From contig JAFNAH010000027.1 of the NCBI GenBank assembly GCA_017860075.1, forward strand, positions 1 to 13,713: a DNA stretch of 13,713 nucleotides, in the 5' to 3' direction. Positions 1-7,193 of the stretch are shown piece after piece. Every line of letters starts with the position of its first letter. The first letter of the stretch is position 1. The notes beneath the pieces were generated by a model. That model ran no database searches. It was not told the origin of the DNA and saw only the letters and a list, made by a program, of their open reading frames with translations. The translations under genes and the position numbers were made by a program. The stretch is from Acidobacteriota bacterium (lineage in GTDB: Bacteria > Acidobacteriota > UBA6911).

Positions 1-1347
1 CCTCAGCAGCCTGTGCACGACCAGGTCAGGGTAGCGGCGGATCGGTGAGGTGAAGTGCGTGTAGCATTCGGTCGCCAGGCCGAAATGGCCCAGGTTTACC
101 TCGCTGTATCGAGCCTGCATGAAGGACCTGAGCATCAGGTAGGCCAGGAACCTTCCCTCTATCTTCCCCTCGATCTGCTCGACGAACCTCTGGAAGTCCC
201 GGGGGCAATACTCCCCGTGCCGGCTCTCGAGGCGATAGCCGAGCGCGAGCGCAAACTCCGCGAAGTCGGCGACCTTCTGCTGATCAGGCTTTTCGTGCAC
301 CCGGTACAAGACGGGGCCTCCCGACCCGGACAGTTCTGTCGCAACGGTTTCGTTGGCGAGCAGCATGAACTCTTCGATGATCCTGTGCGCGATGTTTCTC
401 TCCGCGGGCAGTACGCTGACTATCCGGCCCTTTTCATCGAACCGGATATCAGCCTCCGGCAGATCGAAATCAATGGCGCCGCGGCGATACCTCTTCTCTG
501 CGAGAGTGAGGCACAGGTCACGCATGGCCTCGAACATTGGAACGAGGTCGGCGTATCTCTCCAGGAACGCCGGGTCGCGATCGACCAGGATCCGGGCTAC
601 CGCGGTGTAAGTCATGCGCTCGCGGCTCCGGATGACGCTCTCCGAAAAGCGGTGGCCACGCATGTTCCCCTGCCGGTCGAGTTCCATCAGGACGGACACC
701 GCCAGCCGGTCTTCGCCCGGCTTGAGGCTGCAGATGCCGCTGGACAACCTGGGCGGGAGCATCGGTATGGCCCGATCCGGAAAGTAGACCGACGTGCCGC
801 GTTCGTAGGCGTCCCGGTCCAGTTCCGATCCCTCGCGCACATAGTGAGAGACGTCCGCGATGTGCACGCCGAGCAGGTAGTTCCCGGAAGGCAGCTGCTC
901 GAGGGAGACGGCGTCGTCGAAATCGCGCGCCGTCTCGCCGTCGATCGTGACCGTCGTTTCTCCACGAAGGTCCTCGCGCCCGTCCGACTCTGTGGCCTGG
1001 ACTTTCTCCGGCACGAGACTGGCCTCATGGAGAGCCCCGGGGCTGAACTCAACCGGGAGCCCGAACTTATGCTCGACAATCCGGTACTCGAGGCCGGGGT
1101 CCCCGGGGTAGCCGAGGATTTCGACGATCCGCCCCTGGGGGATCTGATTGCGTCCGGGCGCAACCGTCAACGCGGCTACCACAATCTGCCCGCTCTTCGC
1201 ATCCCTGCTTGCGTGATACGGGATGCGGATCTCGTGACAGACGCGCTCGTCAAGTGGAATCACGAAAGGAGAACGCGTGTGCTCATGGAAGCGACCAACG
1301 ATGTTCGGGAACTTCCGTTCGAGGACACGGACAACTACCGCTTCCAT
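1..1347 (-). CDS. rnr: Ribonuclease R, catalytic body (3' end outside window; separated from its N-terminus by a frame change)
   Basis: The frame is open from before 1360 to the left edge, and 449 codons are visible from the first ATG at 1347. It encodes most of RNase R, a processive 3'-5' exoribonuclease. The order seen is the end of the first cold-shock region (VVVRVLERKFPNIVGRF), a second cold-shock region with QGRIVEILGYPGDPG (71-85), then the RNB domain with TIDGETARDFDDAV, whose four metal-binding aspartates (136, 142, 144, 145) are all present. GVHIADVSHYV, RSRERMTYTAV, NIAHRIIEEFMLLANE and the signature YTHFTSPIRRYPDLVVHR close to the edge follow. The S1 domain and stop lie outside. 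ATG 1347 has GGAG 3 nt upstream and overlaps the end of the N-terminal fragment by 13 nt, so reinitiation is conceivable. The catalytic part itself shows no damage. Confidence 0.9.
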   Translation of the reverse strand, partial: MEAVVVRVLERKFPNIVGRFHEHTRSPFVIPLDERVCHEIRIPYHASRDAKSGQIVVAALTVAPGRNQIPQGRIVEILGYPGDPGLEYRIVEHKFGLPVEFSPGALHEASLVPEKVQATESDGREDLRGETTVTIDGETARDFDDAVSLEQLPSGNYLLGVHIADVSHYVREGSELDRDAYERGTSVYFPDRAIPMLPPRLSSGICSLKPGEDRLAVSVLMELDRQGNMRGHRFSESVIRSRERMTYTAVARILVDRDPAFLERYADLVPMFEAMRDLCLTLAEKRYRRGAIDFDLPEADIRFDEKGRIVSVLPAERNIAHRIIEEFMLLANETVATELSGSGGPVLYRVHEKPDQQKVADFAEFALALGYRLESRHGEYCPRDFQRFVEQIEGKIEGRFLAYLMLRSFMQARYSEVNLGHFGLATECYTHFTSPIRRYPDLVVHRLLR

Positions 1348-1586
1348 CCGCTCCGCCCCATGAAAGTCCCGGAGACGACGCTCTCACGACTGGGCAGCGC
1401 GTATCGTCCTCTGCGGATGCGATGAATGATCTGCCGGGCATCGAGCTCGTCGAGATAATGCTGCAGGCTCCGCCGATCCTCGCTGTCTATCCCCAACCGG
1501 CGGACCACGTCACGGAACGTAAAGGAACTGGTGTTCAGGCTGCGGATGAACCGGAAGACCTTGTCTTTCTGCTCTGTCGTCAGCAT
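1335..1586 (-). CDS. RNase R N-terminal helix-turn-helix fragment (rnr 5' part, frame ends early)
   Basis: An 83-codon frame whose product looks like the N-terminal winged-helix segment of RNase R: MLTTEQKDKVFRFIRSL, a helix-turn-helix through FRDVVRRLGI, YLDELDARQIIHRIRRGRYAL, then ESVVSGTF, where the first cold-shock domain should begin. After SGTF the frame reads only MGRSGWKR and stops (TAG 1337-1335). The rest of RNase R continues in another frame just downstream. The usual glycine/phenylalanine-rich cold-shock segment (GFGFV to DIFIP to HGD) between them is missing. Alone this fragment has no catalytic part; it could at most be a small DNA/RNA-binding protein. The start ATG 1586 lies 16 nt after the Mut7-C stop without a clear Shine-Dalgarno. 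Confidence 0.7.
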   Translation of the reverse strand: MLTTEQKDKVFRFIRSLNTSSFTFRDVVRRLGIDSEDRRSLQHYLDELDARQIIHRIRRGRYALPSRESVVSGTFMGRSGWKR

Positions 1587-1602
1587 CGGGAGAGGTGTGG
1601 GA

Positions 1603-2070
1603 TCATGTCGTCAGTTTCAGGCGAATCCAAGGCCTGGGGCCATGCGGCCCTGCAGTGCTCTGCCCTTCGGACGAGCTGCGGGCGACGCGGTACTTTCCGG
1701 CCGAAGGCAGAGAATCATCGACCAGGCGGGTGACGTGTGCATGTCTGAAAACCTGCTTCAGCTGGGCGCGGACATCCTCGCTCTCGAGGAAGATAAACCG
1801 GTTAACTGCCCGGCGTACCAGTAACCGGGTGTCACGGGAGAGCAGAATCCGCCCCTCTCCATTCGAGAGGCGCACGAGCTCGTCATCGGCGAAACGGTTC
1901 GAGTATAAGACGTCGAAGCCGGCGATGCGCAACCACTTGGCCAGCCGACCCAGCATCACGTCGGCTACAAAACGGGGCGGTGAGGTTGTGCTCTCAAGCG
2001 AAGGTTCCTTTGAGCGGATCTGGAGGTGCCTTTGCAGCGTGGCGTTCTTGCGAGATGTGGCGTTCCCCAA
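1603..2070 (-). CDS. Mut7-C RNase domain protein lacking the zinc ribbon
   Basis: A 155-residue protein with a Mut7-C (PIN-like) RNase core at about residues 33-107: RFVADVMLGRLAKWLRIAGF, then DDELVRL, GRILLSRDTRLL and QLKQVF. The acidic residues of ADV and SRD, expected at the active site, are present. Family members normally continue into a zinc ribbon with two CxxC pairs. Here residues after about 108 are Ser/Arg/Gly/Pro-rich and the whole protein has no cysteine. The other two forward frames of that stretch show no CxxC pair either, so the ribbon is lost rather than shifted. The start is TTG 2070, 4 nt after the gatB stop, with GGAG 7 nt upstream inside gatB, so translation is probably coupled. 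A toxin-like or RNA-processing function is possible but not shown. Confidence 0.72.
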   Translation of the reverse strand: MGNATSRKNATLQRHLQIRSKEPSLESTTSPPRFVADVMLGRLAKWLRIAGFDVLYSNRFADDELVRLSNGEGRILLSRDTRLLVRRAVNRFIFLESEDVRAQLKQVFRHAHVTRLVDDSLPSAGKYRVARSSSEGQSTAGPHGPRPWIRLKLTT

Positions 2071-2074
2071 TGGT

Positions 2075-3550
2075 TCACTCCGCGAGTTTCTGCTTGAGCA
2101 AGGTGTTCAGGACTGCGGGATTGGCCTGGCCTTTGGTTTCCTTCATCACCTGTCCGACGAAGTAGCCGAGTAGTTTTTCCTTGCCCGCACGGTAGTCCGC
2201 CAACTGCTTGGGGTTGGCGGATAACACGCGGTCGATTACCCCCGCGAGAGCGGCTTCATCGCTGACCTGCTCCATCCCCAGAGCAGCGATCACCTGTTCC
2301 GCCGAGGCCCCGGTGCGGTACATCTCCTCGAAGACGGCCTTGGCCATCCTGCCCGAGATCCGGCCCGAGTCTACCTGCTGAACCAGTGCTGCCAGCCTGT
2401 CTGCCGGCAGAGGACATTCGTCGATCGATCGACCGCTGTTCTTGAGCGCGTAGGCAAGGTCCCCCATGACCCAGTTTGCCGAAGCCCGCGGATTTCCGGA
2501 GGCCCGCGCGCACTCCTCGAAGTAGCCGGCAAGGCGCGGCGTCGACGTGAGGGACAGGGCGTCATCGTCACCCAGGCCGTAGACGGTCATGAAACGCTTG
2601 GCCATCGCGTCCGGCAGGTCGGGCAGCGACCGCTTCGCTTCCTCGATCCATGCAGGATCCAGCGTCAGGGGAGGCAGGTCGGGCTCGGGGAAGTAACGGT
2701 AGTCGTGTGCTTCCTCTTTGCTTCGCATTGGAAAGGTGCGTCCACCGGCCTCGTCCCACAATCGCGTCTCCTGCACGATCCGGCCCCCCTGGGCGATTTC
2801 CCGTATCTGCCGGTCGATCTCGTAATCGAGCGCCATCTGGAGAAACCGGAAGGAGTTCAGGTTCTTGATCTCGACCTTGGTGCCGAGTTCTTCGGTGCCC
2901 CGCGGACGGACCGAGACGTTTGCGTCGCAGCGGAGGCTCCCTTCCTCCATGTTTCCGTCGCAGACTCCCAGGTAGAGCAGTGTCTTTCGCAGGTGGGTCA
3001 GGTAGTCATATGCCTCCTGGCTGCTGGTGAAATCCGGTTCACTCACGATCTCGACCAGCGGCACGCCCGTCCGATTCAGGTTGACGTAGGATTTCGTCGC
3101 CGAATCCGGCATCCCTTCGTGAATCGATTTCCCGGCATCCTCCTCCATGTGGATTCGCCGGATGCCAAACGACTTCTCCGTGCGATTTACGATCTTTCCG
3201 GTTTCGGATCTCTCACCTGAAAGCACGGTCAGGCGTCCGTGTTCACCCAGCGGCCGGTCATATTGCGAGATCTGGTACCCCTTCGGCAGGTCCGGGTAGA
3301 AGTAGTTCTTGCGCGAGAATATGGAAGTCGGGCTGACCCGGCAGTTGAGCGCGAGCGCCGTGAGGAGTGCCATGTGTACCGCCTCCCGGTTCAAGACAGG
3401 CAACACACCCGGAAGGCCGAGACAGACCGGGCAAGTGTTGGCGTTCGGGGGAGCGCCAAACTGCGTGCTGCACCCGCAGAACAGTTTGCTTTTCGTCAGG
3501 AGCTGCGCATGAACTTCGAGACCTATGACCGCCTGGTAGTCGATCGACAT
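2075..3550 (-). CDS. gatB: Asp-tRNA(Asn)/Glu-tRNA(Gln) amidotransferase subunit B
   Basis: A 491-residue GatB, the kinase/transamidase subunit of GatCAB that converts mischarged Glu-tRNA(Gln) or Asp-tRNA(Asn) to the amide forms. Near the N-terminus it shows the family motif IGLEVHAQL (residues 9-17) and four zinc-ligand-type cysteines, FCGC (Cys25, Cys27) and CPVC (Cys40, Cys43). [18 protein letters not shown] and the ICKF-like [11 protein letters not shown] stretch follow. The C-terminal YqeY-like tail ends in [15 protein letters not shown]. The start at ATG 3550 is set by AGGAGGAG just upstream; the frame is open to 3619, but that part lies across the promoter. gatA and gatC are not in the window; gatB alone is common. 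The next gene starts 4 nt after its stop. Confidence 0.97.
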   Translation of the reverse strand: MSIDYQAVIGLEVHAQLLTKSKLFCGCSTQFGAPPNANTCPVCLGLPGVLPVLNREAVHMALLTALALNCRVSPTSIFSRKNYFYPDLPKGYQISQYDRPLGEHGRLTVLSGERSETGKIVNRTEKSFGIRRIHMEEDAGKSIHEGMPDSATKSYVNLNRTGVPLVEIVSEPDFTSSQEAYDYLTHLRKTLLYLGVCDGNMEEGSLRCDANVSVRPRGTEELGTKVEIKNLNSFRFLQMALDYEIDRQIREIAQGGRIVQETRLWDEAGGRTFPMRSKEEAHDYRYFPEPDLPPLTLDPAWIEEAKRSLPDLPDAMAKRFMTVYGLGDDDALSLTSTPRLAGYFEECARASGNPRASANWVMGDLAYALKNSGRSIDECPLPADRLAALVQQVDSGRISGRMAKAVFEEMYRTGASAEQVIAALGMEQVSDEAALAGVIDRVLSANPKQLADYRAGKEKLLGYFVGQVMKETKGQANPAVLNTLLKQKLAE

Positions 3551-3565
3551 GACTCCTCCTCGTTC

Positions 3566-3593
3566 ATTATAGTCGAGCCGCCGGGCGTGACAA
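3566..3593 (-). promoter_or_regulatory. Sigma70-type promoter of gatB
   Basis: On the minus strand TTGTCA (3593-3588, five of six -35 bases) is followed after 16 nt by a perfect TATAAT (3571-3566). The expected start near 3559 would leave a leader of only about 9 nt, beginning at the AGGAGGAG Shine-Dalgarno. The location in the intergenic gap fits a promoter for gatB, the Mut7-C gene and rnr. Confidence 0.6.
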
Positions 3594-3782
3594 AACCGGC
3601 CGGCACATTCCGACGCCAAATAGTCATCCGGAAGTGATCAGGATCGAGTACTTTGCCGTCCCTGAAGGTTTCGGGGTTTGAGTGGCGCGATCGCCAAAGT
3701 GAATTGGATCATCGACTTAGCGACAGGGACGACCATTTCTGGAGTGCGGCATGGTTCTTGCTCATACAGGATCGCAGAGGAT

Positions 3783-3844
3783 GCTGCCGGCACGGCGGGG
3801 CTGAGGGCACGAGTGAAACGAGGAGCTACTCCCGTTCCGGCAGC
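3783..3844. repeat. Imperfect inverted repeat after miaA
   Basis: GCTGCCGGCACGG (3783-3795) and CCGTTCCGGCAGC (3832-3844) are complementary over 13 bp with one mismatch, with a 36-nt loop between them. It starts 6 nt after the miaA stop on the minus strand. No T-run follows, so it is not a standard intrinsic terminator. It could protect the 3' end or act in Rho-dependent termination. The rest of the miaA-gatB gap holds only the gatB promoter; I saw no tRNA or small ORF of note there. Confidence 0.45.
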
Positions 3845-3849
3845 GCCTC

Positions 3850-4812
3850 TCACTCGGGTTGTCGGATCGTGGGGAGAGCCCCAGTCGAAAGCCATTCCCG
3901 GATGCGCTGTGAGGCGATGGCGAACATGCGCTCGAAATCCTCCTCTCCCTCGATCCAGATGATGTCGGGGAGTGAGCGAAACCATGTGAGCTGCCTCTTT
4001 GCGTAACGCCTGGTTTCCTGCCGGGTGTGGTCCATCGCCTGTTCGAGCGTGCACCCGCCGTCCAGAAAGACGGAGCACTGCCGGTACCCGATGGCCTTGA
4101 GTGCGTGGCAATGCTTCGGGTGAGAACGCAGGATCGCACGGCATTCCTCCACCAGCCCCTCGCGGTACATCCGGTCCACGCGCGAATTGATCCGATCGTA
4201 GAGCCGGTCGCGCGGCCACGCGATGCCCAGTTTCAACCATCGGAAACCGTGCAACGCGAGCCGGGGCTGGCTCTGCCAGGAGCTGAGCTGTCTCCCGGTA
4301 AGGAAGTAAACCTCCAGGGCCCTGAGTATCCTCGCGGCATCCGCGACGCTGATCCGCTCCGCCGACCGGGGGTCCACCTTTCGGAGGACCATATGTAAGC
4401 GTCCGGCCCCCTTGCGCGAGATGATTCTCCGCAGCCGCTCCCGCAAAGCCTCCTCGCGTGCAGGGCCCTCGAAGAGACCGTCGATCAGCGCCTTCAGGTA
4501 AAAACCTGTACCACCCGTGACAACCGGAAGTCTTCCCCGGGCGGCGATTGCGTGCAGGGCCTCGCGCGCCAGTCGTTGATAATCTCCGGCAGAGAAGTCG
4601 TCACCAGGGTCGCGCAGATCAAGCATGTGGTGAGGGATTTCGGAGCGCTCTTCCGGGGTCGGCTTGGCCGTTCCGATGTCCATGGCGCGGTAGACCTGGA
4701 GCGCGTCACAGCTGACTATTTCGCCGCCGAACTCTCCTGCCACGGCCAGCGCCAGCCGGGACTTGCCGGAGGCCGTAGGACCGACGATCGCGAGCGCCGG
4801 ATAGTCGTCCAT
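3850..4812 (-). CDS. miaA: tRNA dimethylallyltransferase MiaA
   Basis: A 320-residue MiaA, which transfers a dimethylallyl group to N6 of adenosine 37 in tRNAs reading codons that start with U, the first step towards ms2i6A. Visible motifs are the P-loop GPTASGKS (residues 11-18), SCDALQVYR (34-42) with the conserved Asp36, DIGTAKPT (45-52), HHMLDL (61-66), GGTGFYLKALIDGL (100-113), and the C-terminal AIGYRQ and RRYAKRQLTWFR segments. Length and domain order are normal. ATG 4812 follows the small ORF by 3 nt, and the P-loop spacing from it fits the family. The disrupted spoIID frame overlaps its 5' end. Downstream is a 299-nt gap before gatB, so miaA is probably the last gene of its unit. Confidence 0.97.
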   Translation of the reverse strand: MDDYPALAIVGPTASGKSRLALAVAGEFGGEIVSCDALQVYRAMDIGTAKPTPEERSEIPHHMLDLRDPGDDFSAGDYQRLAREALHAIAARGRLPVVTGGTGFYLKALIDGLFEGPAREEALRERLRRIISRKGAGRLHMVLRKVDPRSAERISVADAARILRALEVYFLTGRQLSSWQSQPRLALHGFRWLKLGIAWPRDRLYDRINSRVDRMYREGLVEECRAILRSHPKHCHALKAIGYRQCSVFLDGGCTLEQAMDHTRQETRRYAKRQLTWFRSLPDIIWIEGEEDFERMFAIASQRIREWLSTGALPTIRQPE

Positions 4813-7177
4813 GGATCAGCCGCTTCTCAGGTAATAGCGGATGCAGGCATAGGCCAGGATCAGCGCGGTCAGCACTATGATCCCGAGCACCTGGGACCGG
4901 GAACGTTCCGTCATCAGGACTCCACTCGCACCTGTAACCGTTCATGGTGTTGGTGCCCCTGCTGCCGATCAATTCGACCCGGACAGCACGTCCCGACTGG
5001 CCCGTCTCGGAGGGCCGTACGTCGAGCACCGGGCCGATGTTTCCGGCAAACGGACGCAGTTTCTCGGCCAGGTCGGCGGCTGCAACGGTGGTCTTCCAAC
5101 TGGCCACCGGCGAGAAACGATCGCTTGCCGTGCCGGTGGGATTCAGCTCGACCTCGAGGAAATCCACCCTTCCATCGGAGTTCAGGTGAAACCGGAGTTT
5201 TTCGCCGCCGATGAGGCGAACCTGTTCGATAGGTGTGCTTCTTCCGTCTGTGATTCTGAAGAGGTGGAGATCCTGGCTGAGCCGGAGTTGCTGGGTCTTC
5301 TTACCCCACTGCACGGAGATTTCCGACGGACCGGTGCCCGGTGTGGGCGACCCGGTGAACCCTGCAAACACGCCGCCTCGGAGGACCTCCGGCCGCCTGT
5401 GCTCGACCCACCGCACCAGGAGAGACACGCCGTCCGCACGCGTGATAGGTTCTCTCGGCCTGGCCATGTTGTCCGCAGAGGGGCTCCACAATCCTGCCTG
5501 CATCAGGAATGCAAAAGCGCTCCTTGCTCCCGCAGGTATGTCCCCCTCGTCGCTCAAAGTGCCAAGGTAATACTTGATGTCTCCGGCAGAGATACGGCGC
5601 TCGATTTCCTGCCTGCCAAAGAGGCTCTCCGCGGCCGCGGAGATGAACCCGGCACGCGAGACCATGTCCTGCCCGCGGGTCCGGACAGATTGCCCTCCGC
5701 TTCCGGCGATACCGGCAGCCCTGGCAATCCACCGCTCGGCCTCTGCAGGTGAAGGCGGAGCCATCGCTTCGACCGGCGATATCGCTTCGGGGCCCGAGAT
5801 GCCCAGAACGTGTGCCAGTTCCAGGTTGCGGCCGGCAAGCCTGCCGTCGGCCGTGTAGATTCCAGCCTGGATGTAGTGCTTTCCGGTGAGCGCGGGTCCG
5901 TTCTCCCCTGCAGTCTCGTCTTCTACCGCGCAGGGAACGCTCTTCAGATAAGGCACGTCCGGGCCGCCGAAGACCTTGGCAAAATCCTCCGTTCTGCCGC
6001 CGCAGGTTGAAGTGTACATTGCGTCGATGAGTGCGCCCCTGTAGTAGACGGCCAGGCCGGCAGTCGTCCGCACAGCTTCGTTGGTCGGCTCCGTCTCGAG
6101 GGACGCCCCGCCGTAGACCTGCGTCCGGACGTCCGCGGTCAAATCAAATCCGTTCGCTCGAAATCGGCCCATGTTTCTCAAGGCATAGGTCCTTGCCGCG
6201 ACTGATTGTGCGGCCAGCGCGGCATACTCGGGGTATCGTGACGGGTTGATTTCCGCGGGAACAACGCCGAGCAGATACTCCTCCACTCCCAACTGGTTTA
6301 CTACGGTGAGGAAGCCATCGTGGTTGATGGTTACCTCGAGAATCCCCCGGTAGGCTTTGCCATCGAGACGAAGGAGGCTTGCGGCAGAGGAGGGCGAGAC
6401 CAGGAAACCTGCAGAGCTGACGACAAACAGATCCCTGCCTCGCAGGGCGATGCGGCGCTCGCCGCTTCCCGAGATCCCGGTATCACGCACGACGATGCAA
6501 TCCCGATATCCCGCCGGGATCAGCTCGGCAGCCGCGAACTCTTGGGCCTCTTCGCGTGTTTTGAACTCTCCGATCCGCACCTGGAATGTCGCCGTCGCAG
6601 GATTCTCCCGCACGAGCCCCGGCACGGTGAAGGTGTCCGAGAGCCTTGCCCGAAGTGATTCTGCCGAATCCCGACCGGAGAGCGATGCGACCTGGATTCG
6701 ATAGAACGTTGCGCTCGCCTCGCCGCGTTCGACGCGGACGTCTATCTCACCGCTGACCGGCCGCCTTGTGGCTTCGGGGATCCGCTCCAGCAGGTAGAAT
6801 TCCCCCGGCGCAGAGATCCGGACATCTCTCTCTGTCTCGGTGAGGCCGATGCGGATGGGAGGTCCCGTGACGACCAAGGGGTAAGCGGCTGGCGTGCTGG
6901 AGCTCTGCGTCACCTGCACGCCTTTCTGGTCCTGGCCACCGGGAGTCGGAGCCGGCTGCTGGCCTTTCACGGGGACAGGTCCCCGGGCTTCTTTGCCGGT
7001 AGTGGCTGAGGCAGGTCGGGTTGTCTTAGCGGCCGGAGCCTTCGAGGGCGAATGGACTTTGGCCTTCTTGCCGCATCCGGAAAACGTCAGAAGCAGCGCG
7101 AGCGCTATAACCGACGCTAGCTGGGATGAACACCGGTTTCTGCTGCGGAGAGACAGGTTATTCCCGTGCATCGGCAT
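4706..7177 (-). CDS. SPOR and SpoIID/LytB domain lipoprotein, 3' end probably frame-shifted
   Basis: The frame gives 823 residues. It starts with a lipoprotein signal: a hydrophobic run and the lipobox FSGC with Cys35. A Pro/Ala linker follows, then a SPOR-type peptidoglycan-binding domain (about 155-231). Next is a SpoIID/LytB domain (about 275-415) with EEYLLGVVPAEI, whose Glu309 matches the essential glutamate of SpoIID, plus SVAARTYAL and TSTCGGRTEDFAKVFGG. An S-layer-homology-like stretch follows at about 548-592. SpoIID proteins are lytic transglycosylases acting on peptidoglycan denuded of stem peptides; in a diderm the role is probably cell-wall remodelling. After GSRGTNTMNGYR (738-749) the frame turns into Arg/Pro-rich, non-family sequence that overlaps the small ORF and the first ~107 nt of miaA. 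One extra G near 4931 would instead end the protein as VRVES at 4914 (754 residues). The usual SpoIID C-terminal GWGHGVG-type segment is absent either way. Confidence 0.83.
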   Translation of the reverse strand: MPMHGNNLSLRSRNRCSSQLASVIALALLLTFSGCGKKAKVHSPSKAPAAKTTRPASATTGKEARGPVPVKGQQPAPTPGGQDQKGVQVTQSSSTPAAYPLVVTGPPIRIGLTETERDVRISAPGEFYLLERIPEATRRPVSGEIDVRVERGEASATFYRIQVASLSGRDSAESLRARLSDTFTVPGLVRENPATATFQVRIGEFKTREEAQEFAAAELIPAGYRDCIVVRDTGISGSGERRIALRGRDLFVVSSAGFLVSPSSAASLLRLDGKAYRGILEVTINHDGFLTVVNQLGVEEYLLGVVPAEINPSRYPEYAALAAQSVAARTYALRNMGRFRANGFDLTADVRTQVYGGASLETEPTNEAVRTTAGLAVYYRGALIDAMYTSTCGGRTEDFAKVFGGPDVPYLKSVPCAVEDETAGENGPALTGKHYIQAGIYTADGRLAGRNLELAHVLGISGPEAISPVEAMAPPSPAEAERWIARAAGIAGSGGQSVRTRGQDMVSRAGFISAAAESLFGRQEIERRISAGDIKYYLGTLSDEGDIPAGARSAFAFLMQAGLWSPSADNMARPREPITRADGVSLLVRWVEHRRPEVLRGGVFAGFTGSPTPGTGPSEISVQWGKKTQQLRLSQDLHLFRITDGRSTPIEQVRLIGGEKLRFHLNSDGRVDFLEVELNPTGTASDRFSPVASWKTTVAAADLAEKLRPFAGNIGPVLDVRPSETGQSGRAVRVELIGSRGTNTMNGYRCEWSPDDGTFPVPGARDHSADRADPGLCLHPLLPEKRLIHGRLSGARDRRSYGLRQVPAGAGRGRRVRRRNSQL
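4816..4914 (-). CDS. Small single-pass membrane peptide (32 aa), unrecognised
   Basis: A 32-codon ORF starting at ATG 4914 with GGAG 5 nt upstream (4923-4920) and ending at TGA 4818-4816, 3 nt before the miaA ATG. The peptide begins MTERSRSQ, has an uninterrupted hydrophobic segment at about residues 9-25 (VLGIIVLTALILAYACI), and ends in the basic IRYYLRSG tail. It looks like one transmembrane helix with positive charge on both sides. I do not recognise the family. Its start overlaps a TGA by one base (TGATG) in the frame spoIID would have after a one-base correction. That is typical of translational coupling. The good Shine-Dalgarno, the tight packing and the membrane-like composition support a real gene. 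Too short for certainty. Confidence 0.6.
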   Translation of the reverse strand: MTERSRSQVLGIIVLTALILAYACIRYYLRSG

Positions 7178-7193
7178 TCATCGGTCGATTTGC

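Noticed and set aside
55..1425. Long plus-strand ORF of 456 codons
   Set aside because: It lies exactly antisense to the RNase R body, whose product has clear RNB motifs. The plus-strand product shows no family features; high GC third positions explain the open frame.
3551..3619. N-terminal extension of gatB to 3619
   Set aside because: It crosses the TATAAT/TTGTCA promoter, and the strong Shine-Dalgarno plus the family N-terminus point to 3550.
3600..3849. Possible tRNA or riboswitch in the miaA-gatB gap
   Set aside because: No T-loop-like GGTTCGAATCC pattern, no cloverleaf and no recognised riboswitch core was seen; only the inverted repeat stands out.
3638..4240. Minus-strand ORF of 200 codons overlapping miaA and the gap
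   Set aside because: It is in a shifted frame within miaA, its product is Arg/Pro-rich, and the MiaA motifs are in the other frame.
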